The notes below the pieces were generated by a model. The model made no database searches, was not told the DNA's origin, and was given only the letters and a program-made list of their open reading frames with translations. Shown here piece after piece: positions 7,524 through 14,857 of a DNA stretch of 64,000 nt. This stretch comes from Paenibacillus illinoisensis NBRC 15959. GTDB taxonomy: Bacteria; Bacillota; Bacilli; Paenibacillales; Paenibacillaceae. The position numbers were made by a program, and so were the translations under genes. The stretch lies in contig NZ_BIME01000001.1 of the NCBI RefSeq assembly GCF_004000925.1, positions 1,116,001 through 1,180,000 of the forward strand, given 5' to 3'. Each line of letters opens with the position of its first letter. The stretch's first letter is position 1.

Positions 7524-8339
7524 TTACGTTAATCGGGTGACCTGCCAAACAACAGGGGTTTTCGAGATTTGTTCTCCCAACCACTGGCGGGTAATATTCT
7601 GGAACATGCGCGGGTCTCCCGTACAGAAAAATTGATGCACCGGTGTCTCATCCCCACTTGCCAGCTTTCGTTTATCATACAAAATCGTACTGATTTCCCT
7701 CGCCGTCTCATCTGCCGAACTGATCAATTTCACTTCCTGTCCCATGACTTCCTGGATCGTTTCCATGAGAAATGGATAGTGGGTACAACCCAAAATGAGA
7801 CAGTCAATTGGCTGTTGTTTGATCTGACCCAACGACTGCTCCACCGCAAGTGTTGTTTGTTCGGAACGAAATTCACCCTGCTCTACCAGAGGCACCAATG
7901 CGGGGCAAGCCTGACTGACGACATCAATATAGGGGGATAACTGCTTAAGTGCCGAAGTATATGCACCACTTCCTATCGTTCCCACTGTACCGATTACGCC
8001 AATGCGCCCTGTTCGAGTAGCCGTAATGGCAGCACGTGCCCCGGGATGGATGACCCCAATGACAGGCACATTCACCTTCGCCCGGATATAGTCAAGGGCT
8101 GCAGCCGTGGCTGTGTTACAGGCGATAACGATAACCTTCGGATCGAACTGGATCAAGAAATCAACGATTTGTTCCGTAAATTGTTTAACTTGTTCGGACG
8201 AACGGGGTCCGTACGGTGTCCGGGCAGTATCTCCAAAATAAATGATCTTTTCCCGCGGGAGCTGACGCATCACTTCCTTGGCGACGGTCAATCCCCCTAC
8301 ACCGGAGTCTAATATAGCGATTGCTTGCTGCACGAACAC
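7524..8339 (-). CDS. racE: Glutamate racemase
   Basis: A 271-residue enzyme converting L- to D-glutamate for peptidoglycan (and, where present, poly-gamma-glutamate). The two catalytic cysteines are C74 in VIACNTATAA and C185 in LGCTHYPFL. The N-terminal AILDSGVGGLTV and the FGDTARTPYG segment are family signatures. The start is GTG at 8339 behind AAGGAAG; a second GTG three codons later is equally spaced and cannot be excluded. The gene stands between the M14 peptidase and YtxH genes on the same strand, each with its own hairpin. Confidence 0.95.
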   Translation of the reverse strand: MFVQQAIAILDSGVGGLTVAKEVMRQLPREKIIYFGDTARTPYGPRSSEQVKQFTEQIVDFLIQFDPKVIVIACNTATAAALDYIRAKVNVPVIGVIHPGARAAITATRTGRIGVIGTVGTIGSGAYTSALKQLSPYIDVVSQACPALVPLVEQGEFRSEQTTLAVEQSLGQIKQQPIDCLILGCTHYPFLMETIQEVMGQEVKLISSADETAREISTILYDKRKLASGDETPVHQFFCTGDPRMFQNITRQWLGEQISKTPVVWQVTRLT

Positions 8340-8509
8340 ACCGCTTCCTTCTTCATTGAATTGGTTCTGATAACGATTTGGGTTCCAGAGCTTTCTTCCT
8401 ACCGTATGATTATTCCGGCAAAAAGGTACCTACATCTTACCCGATTTCATCTCAGGGTTCAAATAAAACACCGCACGCTGCGGCTTCCACATCATTGTCG
8501 CACACAACA

Positions 8510-8546
8510 AAGCAGGCTCTCCTCATTCTTCGAGGAAAGCCTGCTT
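8510..8546 (-). terminator. Hairpin after the YtxH gene
   Basis: AAGCAGGCT pairs with AGCCTGCTT, with an inner CCTC/GAGG. The stem is long but the T run is poor, so it may be a processing or weak termination signal. Confidence 0.5.
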
Positions 8547-8562
8547 ATTGCCAAGCATTGCT

Positions 8563-8958
8563 TCAGATATTGTCTTTTGAATCATCTGCAGTCAGCTTCG
8601 CAACGACCTCAATGCCAGACTCATTTTCATCGTTATTCACAGAAGAATCTACCGACGAATCCGAGTCGGTAATGACAGCAGATACACGTAATTCCTTCCC
8701 TTCAGCGCAATTCCGCCAGGATTGGATATCCTGGATGACAACGTCTGCCGTTTCTTTTACTTTGGATACGATCTGTGAGCTTTGTTCGCCGACCTTAACG
8801 GCCAGTTCCTGACCTTTCTCGGTGACCTGACGCGCACCTTCCGAAATATCCTGACGCAGCTCACGTCCGGATTTAGGCGCCAACAGCAGCGCTGTTACAG
8901 AACCCACTACCGAACCGATCAATGCTCCCCACAACAAACTTTTGTTTGAATCCTTCAC
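8563..8958 (-). CDS. YtxH-domain general-stress-type protein, GTG start
   Basis: 131 residues. The N-terminus LLWGALIGSVVGSVTALLLAPKSGRELRQDI is cut here as two parts: a Gly-zipper membrane helix (about residues 8-27) and the APKSGxELR motif that defines YtxH. A helical amphipathic region follows, then an acidic Ser/Asp-rich tail (about residues 95-131). B. subtilis YtxH is a SigB/SigH-controlled stress protein of unknown biochemical role. The start is GTG at 8958, with AGGGAGAG 7 nt upstream. The protein is probably anchored in the membrane by its first helix, with the tail in the cytosol. Confidence 0.85.
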   Translation of the reverse strand: MKDSNKSLLWGALIGSVVGSVTALLLAPKSGRELRQDISEGARQVTEKGQELAVKVGEQSSQIVSKVKETADVVIQDIQSWRNCAEGKELRVSAVITDSDSSVDSSVNNDENESGIEVVAKLTADDSKDNI

Positions 8959-9137
8959 GTTGCATCTCTCCCTTTACCTTAATGAAGTACCGGATACCAA
9001 GCAACAATACATCTTGATGCTTATTGATCCGGGCGAATGCCTACTCTGTTGATGCAGTATAAGCAGCAAGGGCTTGACCTGACACTCCAGATAGCAAAAA
9101 CTTTTTAAATCCCGTATTGCGCATTAGAATGTCAGCA

Positions 9138-10103
9138 TTAATGATGCCGAGAAGATTCGAGCGGCTGTGCAACATGGGCATCTCCCGGATCGAGATCAAT
9201 GACATAACGGCCAGGCGCAATCAGCGCAGCCTGATGCTCACAGCGCCAGCGTCTTCCTCCAGAAGAGCCCAGTGTCTGTCCGTCCTGCAGAACATCACCC
9301 TGATCGAATATGTAATAGGCTGCCCCAAGCAATGTCTGGGCTACCGTATCCGGATCCAGTCCCGTAAAGTGACACTGCACATCGGGAACACCGAGCGCGG
9401 ACAACCCAACGGTATCCATAACCAGTTCACGCTGTTCTTCCGTTCCACCTGCCTGATACATGCGGACATTCATTGCTCCATAGAGATGTTCTTCCCGCTT
9501 CTGTGACTGAATGTAAGCCTCCGGCTCAACCAGCTTGTCACTGCCGTACCAATACATCCCCTCACAAGGCAGAACTTCCATGACTGCCTGGAGCGTATTC
9601 TGGAACAATTCCAGACGCTGTTTGCGAGACATGGCTGCAGAGAACATATCATGAAGCCGGATCGAATACTGCGCTGTCTTCACGGTCTCTCCTGCTTCCG
9701 GCCAGTGCCAGGCTTGCTGCACTGCCCCACCGAAGCGGGAACGATCCTTGATCTCGTTCACAGGAAGCATGCAGGTCTGTGCAGGTATATTCCCTTCCTC
9801 AAATGAAACCGGATGATCCATATGATAGAAAACAAGCATGTCCAGGTTATGCTCTGGAGTATCACTTTTCCCGATCTCCGTCGCTGCCTCATCCGTCTTA
9901 TTCTGTGAGGCGCGTTGATCATTGACCTGCTTCACAGCCAGACGGACTTGTCCGGTATAACGAGTAAGTGCATTCTGCAGCCGGATCCGGTCTATTTTAG
10001 GTTGCTCTCGAAATAACAGCTCTACCATATAAACAGGGTGAAATCCGGAAGGAATATCATTCGCTTCATTTTTCTCTATTTCATCTTGCCTTTCATTTGT
10101 CAT
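9138..10103 (-). CDS. DUF4261-domain protein
   Basis: About 321 residues. A first segment (residues about 15-140) has FHPVYMVELLFREQP and an acidic insertion. The C-terminal half (about 145-315) carries the DUF4261-like sequence: LHDMFSAAMSRKQRLELF, then EVLPCEGMYWYGSDKLVEPE, and MDTVGLSALGVPDVQCHF. Function unknown. The start I prefer is the ATG at 10103, since AGGGGA lies 6 nt upstream. The ATG at 10118 overlaps the stop of the upstream DUF86 gene as ATGA but has its Shine-Dalgarno right against it. Either way it is translationally linked to that gene. Confidence 0.7.
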   Translation of the reverse strand: MTNERQDEIEKNEANDIPSGFHPVYMVELLFREQPKIDRIRLQNALTRYTGQVRLAVKQVNDQRASQNKTDEAATEIGKSDTPEHNLDMLVFYHMDHPVSFEEGNIPAQTCMLPVNEIKDRSRFGGAVQQAWHWPEAGETVKTAQYSIRLHDMFSAAMSRKQRLELFQNTLQAVMEVLPCEGMYWYGSDKLVEPEAYIQSQKREEHLYGAMNVRMYQAGGTEEQRELVMDTVGLSALGVPDVQCHFTGLDPDTVAQTLLGAAYYIFDQGDVLQDGQTLGSSGGRRWRCEHQAALIAPGRYVIDLDPGDAHVAQPLESSRHH

Positions 10104-10114
10104 GCTGGTTCCCC

Positions 10115-10585
10115 TCATTCCTTACTCTGTCCCTCGGTATGACCTTGCTGAAATGGACCAAGTTCTTTTTCCACATAGATACTAACCTGCTCAGCAAACT
10201 GTTCCAGAATAGATGGTACCTCTGCGCTTAACGGGTGCAATTCTCCCCGCTCCCAGCTGAAGTAATCCTGTACCAGCGGCTTGCGCAGCGACACGAGACG
10301 CTTCAGCACCTCGTAAGTCGAAACGTCAAATACCTTCTCTTCGTGATTGATTTGAATAATGTCATCATAACTGCTGGCATCCCGCATAATGAAACCATCA
10401 ATAAGATAACTTCCCACATCCGTTACAATCTCAATAGCCAGATGAAGACAGCGTTCCTGGACCAGACCAAGCATAAGACTGCCATCCCAAGCTTGCGTTG
10501 CCCGGCGGAGCCCTTCGGCTACTTCCGGCACGGCAGCAAGTCTGCGGGCAATCTGTTCTCTGTTTACGTAATACAATGCAGTCAC
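10115..10585 (-). CDS. DUF86 (YutE/HepT-like) protein with altered catalytic motif
   Basis: 156 residues, all-helical HEPN/DUF86 type. Family markers are GLVQERCLHLAIEIVTDVG and GFIMRDASSYDDII. HepT RNases carry R-x4-6-H-x-Y near the end of the domain. Here the corresponding stretch is RKPLVQDYF, that is R-x4-Q-x-Y, with Gln in place of the catalytic His. No MntA-type nucleotidyltransferase antitoxin gene is next to it, so a classic toxin-antitoxin role is unlikely. The start is a GTG at 10585 (Shine-Dalgarno close) or a TTG three codons later. It lies 15 bp after a tiny membrane-protein gene and overlaps or abuts the DUF4261 gene, forming a three-gene unit. Confidence 0.7.
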   Translation of the reverse strand: MTALYYVNREQIARRLAAVPEVAEGLRRATQAWDGSLMLGLVQERCLHLAIEIVTDVGSYLIDGFIMRDASSYDDIIQINHEEKVFDVSTYEVLKRLVSLRKPLVQDYFSWERGELHPLSAEVPSILEQFAEQVSIYVEKELGPFQQGHTEGQSKE

Positions 10586-10600
10586 TTCCCGTTCAGTGAA

Positions 10601-10711
10601 TTATCGATTCCGTTTCCCTCTTCGCTTAAGCCAGAATAGCATCACCGGACAAGCGATCAAAAACACGATAAAAATATATAAAAATTCCATAACGTCTCTT
10701 AAATCGCTCAT
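10601..10711 (-). CDS. 36-residue single-helix membrane mini-protein
   Basis: The ORF begins ATG AGC GAT TTA (MSDLRDVMEF), continues with one hydrophobic helix (LYIFIVFLIACPVMLFWL, about residues 11-28) and ends in a basic tail (KRRGKRNR) and TAA. AAAGGAG sits 7 nt before the ATG. The positive-inside rule puts the basic tail in the cytosol. It lies 15 bp upstream of the DUF86 gene on the same strand, so it is probably the first gene of that operon. Family and function are unknown. Confidence rests on the ribosome site, clean membrane topology and operon position. Confidence 0.6.
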   Translation of the reverse strand: MSDLRDVMEFLYIFIVFLIACPVMLFWLKRRGKRNR

Positions 10712-10751
10712 GCCCAGTCTCCTTTAACAACTGCAGAATGAAATGATTAAA

Positions 10752-11039
10752 TTAGATCTCGTAATCCACTGCGATCGACTGTTCTCTGACCTCGTTCATA
10801 TACTGGATGACTTCCTGATGAAGCGGGTGGACCTGGTAGGCCTGCAGATCTTCCAGTGATGCAAATTCGGCTGTCAATGAGATGTCGAAAGATCTGTCAG
10901 AGCGAAGCACATCCACGCCAACTTCCAATGAGATCAGGACATCAATTTTGCCTTGCAAGTTGCGAAGAACGTTTGCAGCAGCCTCAATGGTTTCTGGAGA
11001 ACGATCTTTCATTTTAAAAAGAACAATATGTTTAATCAT
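10752..11039 (-). CDS. Dabb-family stress-responsive alpha/beta-barrel protein
   Basis: 95 residues with the dimeric ferredoxin-like (Dabb) pattern: MIKHIVLFKMKDRSPETIE at the start, LEVGVDVLRSDRSFDISLTA in the middle and the conserved tail HPLHQEVIQYMNEVREQ. Such proteins are small cytosolic stress proteins; a few are enzymes, but most have no assigned reaction. GGGGTG precedes the ATG at 11039. It is on the same strand as the mini-protein gene, 40 bp upstream of it, so it may be the first gene of that cluster. No terminator is visible between them. Confidence 0.85.
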   Translation of the reverse strand: MIKHIVLFKMKDRSPETIEAAANVLRNLQGKIDVLISLEVGVDVLRSDRSFDISLTAEFASLEDLQAYQVHPLHQEVIQYMNEVREQSIAVDYEI

Positions 11040-11163
11040 TGAACAAGCACCCCGTTTGCATATATTAGTGGAAATGAATGAATTTTCGTGTAACCAAAAT
11101 ATATCATAACGTTAGTTATTGCGAAAGGATACTTGTAAACGTTCTCTAAACGATAAAACAATG

Positions 11164-11673
11164 CTATGCTGAACTGTTCTTTTTTGCATTATCTTCATCC
11201 TGTGCAGGAGATGTCTCTTCTGAAGGGGTTTTCGAATCAGCTTCAGGTGCCTCTACTTGCGGTTTGGACCACTCCCGATCCGAAAGGTCTTCCTGTTTCT
11301 TCAGCACGGCAATGGCTTGTCTGAGCTTATCAGGCAGCGGAAGACCAATCCTGGCATAGTTTTCAGTAATGGAAATTAACTCGTTAACCAAGTAGAAGTA
11401 GATGGCTCCTCCCTTGATAATGTCTGTTCCCATAAGCAGATCAATACGGTGAGCAAGAAGGATAACGGTCAGCATTAGCCCCTTGCGGGCAAGTCCCCAG
11501 AACCCGATGTTGCTATTTAACCCTGTTCCCGACCTCACCGCTGCAGCGAGACCTGTAACATAATCCACAGCCATCGCAATGACAAGCAGACTCAGCAATT
11601 CATCCCAAACGCCAAAAGCAAACGTTACGAACGCTCCGGAAATTGCAGCAAAGGTATTTACGGCTGGACTCAC
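11164..11673 (-). CDS. Phage-holin-family (holin 4/TcdE-type) membrane protein, GTG start
   Basis: 169 residues. Three or four hydrophobic helices occupy residues about 5-115. The signature region WDELLSLLVIAMAVDYVTG, then GFWGLARKGLMLTVILLAHRID, and the later YFYLVNELISITENYARIG define the TcdE/BhlA-type holin family. The C-terminal 45 residues are a charged, Glu/Ser-rich tail, longer than usual. I place the start at the GTG at 11673, since GAGGGGTGA lies 4 nt upstream. In Firmicute chromosomes such holins occur singly and may aid protein or lysin release. No phage gene lies beside it, so it is not evidence of a prophage. Confidence 0.85.
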   Translation of the reverse strand: MSPAVNTFAAISGAFVTFAFGVWDELLSLLVIAMAVDYVTGLAAAVRSGTGLNSNIGFWGLARKGLMLTVILLAHRIDLLMGTDIIKGGAIYFYLVNELISITENYARIGLPLPDKLRQAIAVLKKQEDLSDREWSKPQVEAPEADSKTPSEETSPAQDEDNAKKNSSA

Positions 11674-11709
11674 GTTTTCACCCCTCTCTCTGAATTGATC
11701 ATTATACAA

Positions 11710-12120
11710 AATATGTAAGAGTTAGAGATTTTGACAGACCAATCGCCCGGTTCAACTTGCGGATTTTATTTTCGGATTTGTGCACATCATTCCGGGATAA
11801 AGATTAGTACTGTCCCAATTTTTTGGTGGATTTTAGGTAATAATCCGCATCATATCAACTAAAATCAGAGAAAAGTATAAAAGTCCTATAAATAGTCTTA
11901 AAGACCTAATTTATTGGTTTTCATGTTCTCTTTGATCCCTGAAATTTAGTGAAACATTGTAATCTAGGAATATACTAGGAAACGAATTGCACATACCCTA
12001 GTCCATAATTCCCTCCTTTAACTTTCTCAAAGGATTGAGCCCAATCCAAACCAGTGCACCTGGCACTTGAAAGTACCCCGGTTCTTATTGTAGTATTTGG
12101 TTAAAAAAATCGGAGGAAAT
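11710..12120 (+). promoter_or_regulatory. Gene-free AT-rich region with a candidate promoter for the tandem-HTH gene
   Basis: No ORF is credible here. Near the right end are TTGAAA (12067-12072) and TAGTAT (12091-12096) with an 18-bp spacer, a plausible but imperfect SigA promoter. The palindrome AGTGC-ACCTG-GCACT (12053-12067) abuts the -35 and could be an operator, perhaps for the regulator downstream. The ATG at 12121 follows CGGAGGAA. Confidence 0.4.
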
Positions 12121-12717
12121 ATGCCTAATCAACCAGAACAACATTCCATCCAGGCGTGGTCTCTGATCAACCGTAAATACTTGGGAAAAGGCGTCCGTGT
12201 TAAACGATTCCGTAAACCGACACGCTGTCAAATCCGAAACCGCGTTCTTCTAGCCGTGCTGATGGCCAATGATATCAAGTTGTCCCAGCTTGCCGAAGAT
12301 CTATCCATCTCATCACGCAGCGTGAGCGCGTGGGTGTATGAGGGGCGGATACCCGGCAGTACCAATTTGGACAAAGCGTGCCAATTGCTAGGCTACCCGC
12401 GTCACATTCTCTTCAATGAAGAAGTGGTACGCAAAAGCCCGGTCATTTGTCAGCCCGAGCCTTCCCGTTTCATGAAGCGTACGGTGACCCGATCTCCGGT
12501 TAGCAACCGTATTCTGACAGGCTTGTGTATGGTCCATGATCTGTCGGTGACAGATGTCAGCCACTGGATCGGGGTTCATCCCGGCACTTTCCGCAAATGG
12601 CTGCATCAGGGAACGCTGCCTTCTGCCGCGTTTCAGGAACAAGCGGAACAATTTTTCCGCATCCCGAAAACCATCTTGTTCGCAGATGTCATCCTGAAAG
12701 ACCGTCGCAACAACTAA
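12121..12717 (+). CDS. Putative DNA-binding protein with two tandem HTH domains
   Basis: 198 residues. Two Xre/phage-repressor-like helix-turn-helix units are visible: unit A about residues 38-103 (LSQLAEDLSISSRSVSAW) and unit B about 127-191 (VTDVSHWIGVHPGTFRKW). They align along their length, including NR-x-L at the start, W-x-x-x-G-x-x-P after the recognition helix and P-x-x-ILF at the end, so the gene arose by internal duplication. The N-terminal 37 residues are basic. It is likely a regulator that recognises a two-part site as a monomer, but no target is known. The ATG at 12121 has CGGAGGAA just upstream; the reading from 12097 has no ribosome site. It stands alone and is followed by a strong terminator. 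Confidence 0.75.
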   Translation: MPNQPEQHSIQAWSLINRKYLGKGVRVKRFRKPTRCQIRNRVLLAVLMANDIKLSQLAEDLSISSRSVSAWVYEGRIPGSTNLDKACQLLGYPRHILFNEEVVRKSPVICQPEPSRFMKRTVTRSPVSNRILTGLCMVHDLSVTDVSHWIGVHPGTFRKWLHQGTLPSAAFQEQAEQFFRIPKTILFADVILKDRRNN

Positions 12718-12731
12718 ATAAGCGAACAAAC

Positions 12732-12773
12732 AAAAGGCTCTGTTCTTCCCACACGGGAAGACAGAGCCTTTTT
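12732..12773 (+). terminator. Terminator of the tandem-HTH gene
   Basis: AAAGGCTCTGT-CTTCC pairs with GGAAG-ACAGAGCCTTT around CACAC, with T and A runs on opposite sides, so it could work in both directions. Confidence 0.85.
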
Positions 12774-12939
12774 AAATGAAACATACCTCTTGATACACCT
12801 GTCACGTGCATCCCCTTCACTTTGCTCCAGCAACTTGTTCGAACTTATAATAAACCGCTGTCGTATTTGTACGTACAAATAAGGCCGAAGCACAGAGCCA
12901 TTCCGATATTTTTTATCCGATGTACAGGTTGGTTTTATT

Positions 12940-14088
12940 TTAAACTACGTTCAAAGATTCATTAATATATTTGAGTCCGGTATATCGCTCTCTAAGTGTA
13001 TGTGCCGTTGCAAATGCATGTTCCACCATATCCGGTGTAACCCCAAGCTGATCTGTTGTGGTCGGACCCCCAACCTGCTCAAGCCATGCCGTAAGCTGTG
13101 ACGCATCAGGTAAAGTAGCATACACATCAAAAACAGGTTCTCGGGACAGACTCGCAAGTTCCTTGTAGCGCTCTGTAAGAAGCACGCAAGCTACGCCGAC
13201 TTTGGCCCCATGCAGAACAGGTTTCCGGCCCGCTACCATCAATTCCATCTCCCAACGATGAGAAATATGATGCTCACCGCCGGATGCCGGACGGGAATGA
13301 TCAATAATTAGCATGGAGGCACCGGAAATGATTAGCGCATCCATCAATGCGGTTATACCCTCAGCTCTTCCTTCGGCGATGGCTTGCACATTTTCGATGC
13401 AGGCCGTCAGCGCTTCTTTCGTCATCCGATAAGCAACCGGACAGAATGGCTCCCCGCCCAGGTCACGCGACACAATCCAATCTGCCAGAGACGTATATTT
13501 GCCTAACATATCACCGAATCCCGCCGCCGTCATTGCTTGGGGAGCCTGCTGGGTAATGTCAATATCCGCAAAAATCGCTTCGGGCGGTACAGCCTGAAAC
13601 GTCTGCTTGATGCCGCTTACAATGAGCGGCGCTCCTGCTGAAGTGAAGCCATCAACCGATGCCGCTGTTGGGACAGACAGAAATGGCTTGTTCATTTTGG
13701 CACAGACAAATCGCACCAGATCATGTATGGTCCCCGATCCCACTGCGATAATGGCCTGAGTCATTTGTTTTACACCAAGCAGTACCTGCACAATCGCAGC
13801 CTCATCGGCAATGATATCCCCCGCACTGTTCTCCGGCATCTGGAATTCATCCGCTATGAGGCCCGCATCCCGCAGGCTTTTTACCACCTCATAACCCGCC
13901 GCAGGACCTGTCTGGCCATCATATACCACAGTAACCTGGTTATAGCCCTGTTCCAACAGGTACCCCGGTAATCTACGAATTGCACCATGTTCCAAAAAGA
14001 CCTGCATTTGCACCAGCCGATGATCATGTCCACAGGTACACTGCTGTGCTTCCGCATTCCAAGCGGCAATGCGTTCGTTCATATTCAT
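12940..14088 (-). CDS. egsA: sn-Glycerol-1-phosphate dehydrogenase
   Basis: 382 residues of the iron-alcohol-dehydrogenase-like superfamily. NAD(P) binding is at AVGSGTIHDLVRF (about residues 106-118). Metal ligands are expected from the Asp in GFGDMLGKYTSLADW and the His pair region ASGGEHHISHRWEM; FLSVPTAASVDGFTS is characteristic of the glycerol-1-phosphate dehydrogenase/AraM group. It reduces dihydroxyacetone phosphate to sn-glycerol-1-phosphate, the archaeal-type stereoisomer, which Bacillus uses for heptaprenylglyceryl lipids. The start is the ATG at 14088, with GGGAGG about 9 nt upstream. A second ATG two codons on is possible. Monocistronic in this window. Confidence 0.9.
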   Translation of the reverse strand: MNMNERIAAWNAEAQQCTCGHDHRLVQMQVFLEHGAIRRLPGYLLEQGYNQVTVVYDGQTGPAAGYEVVKSLRDAGLIADEFQMPENSAGDIIADEAAIVQVLLGVKQMTQAIIAVGSGTIHDLVRFVCAKMNKPFLSVPTAASVDGFTSAGAPLIVSGIKQTFQAVPPEAIFADIDITQQAPQAMTAAGFGDMLGKYTSLADWIVSRDLGGEPFCPVAYRMTKEALTACIENVQAIAEGRAEGITALMDALIISGASMLIIDHSRPASGGEHHISHRWEMELMVAGRKPVLHGAKVGVACVLLTERYKELASLSREPVFDVYATLPDASQLTAWLEQVGGPTTTDQLGVTPDMVEHAFATAHTLRERYTGLKYINESLNVV

Positions 14089-14246
14089 GTGTTCGTAACC
14101 TCCCGTTTCTAAGTTCATGCATATTTGCACTGGAAAAGCCACACAATGAGTATAGGAAAAATTTCAATGATTTTCCTGTTCACACTTTACTTCTTGTACC
14201 CGTATTTTGCAAATGTTTTGACAAACTATTTGAAGCAGGTGATCCA

Positions 14247-14438
14247 ATGCAGCTCGGCAAAGATACAGGCCTATCTCTCGGTTTTCTTGCAGGAACGACC
14301 CTGGGCAGCGGGATTGCGTTCTTGTTCCAATTTCAGGCGTATGAAGTGGTCGGCAGCGTTTCCTTTTTCGGCATCATTGGTGCCTTGTCCGGACTATGGA
14401 CAGCGATTTTCTTACGCCAGCGCCAGCGTCAACACTAA
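14247..14438 (+). CDS. Small two-helix membrane protein
   Basis: 63 residues starting MQLGKDTGLSLGFLAGTT. Two hydrophobic segments (about residues 8-28 and 33-55) are joined by a short loop and followed by a basic end (RQRQRQH). The Gly-rich first helix recalls AtpZ/AtpI-like small membrane proteins, but I cannot assign it. AGCAGGTGA lies about 4 nt before the ATG. The frame is open further upstream, but those residues overlap the minus-strand dehydrogenase gene and have no ribosome site. It ends 64 bp before the tRNA-Leu terminator and is convergent with the tRNA. Confidence 0.6.
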   Translation: MQLGKDTGLSLGFLAGTTLGSGIAFLFQFQAYEVVGSVSFFGIIGALSGLWTAIFLRQRQRQH

Positions 14439-14501
14439 CAACCGAACCAAGAGGACACATAACCAAAGCCTGTTTCAGGACATTTCAATTCGTAGAAAAA
14501 T

Positions 14502-14548
14502 AAAAAAAAGGTTCGAGAGATTGCAAAAGCAATCTTCGAACCTTTTTT
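14502..14548 (-). terminator. Terminator of the tRNA-Leu transcript
   Basis: GGTTCGA-GA-GATTGC pairs with GCAATC-TTCGAACC around AAAA. T runs lie on both sides, so it can also terminate the plus-strand membrane-protein gene. Confidence 0.85.
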
Positions 14549-14554
14549 CTTCGA

Positions 14555-14640
<86 letters not shown>

Positions 14641-14765
14641 TAATATGTATCTTTTCATCCTTGATGAAAAGCATCCGGTTAAACCATTTCTCGTTTCACC
14701 GTAATTAAGAGTATACAGGCTCTGGAAGAAGAATGCAATACTTTTTTTATGATCTGAAATGGATA

Positions 14766-14834
14766 GGACATATGTCCTTTTATAGAAATTAAAAACCTCC
14801 TATCGTAAACATCACCAACTGTCCTCAAGGACAG
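14766..14834 (+). promoter_or_regulatory. Two palindromes in the leader of the SAH-hydrolase-like gene
   Basis: GGACATATGTCC (14766-14777) is a perfect 12-bp palindrome. CTGTCC-TCAA-GGACAG (14819-14834) is a perfect hairpin with a tetraloop, 23 nt before the ATG. Both share the GGAC/GTCC arm. They could be a repressor site and an mRNA leader structure. I see no known SAM or SAH riboswitch consensus. Confidence 0.4.
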
Positions 14835-14857
14835 ACAACCTATGGATAGAGAGGAAT

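Noticed and set aside
10115..10585. HepT toxin of a HepT-MntA toxin-antitoxin pair
   Set aside because: The catalytic His is Gln and no nucleotidyltransferase antitoxin gene is adjacent.
11164..11673. Holin-like gene as evidence of a prophage
   Set aside because: No other phage gene (terminase, tail, lysin, integrase) lies nearby, and single holin-family genes are common in Bacillales chromosomes.
14641..14857. SAM or SAH riboswitch before the SAHH-like gene
   Set aside because: Only two short palindromes are seen; no conserved SAM-I, SAM-II or SAH riboswitch core is recognisable.
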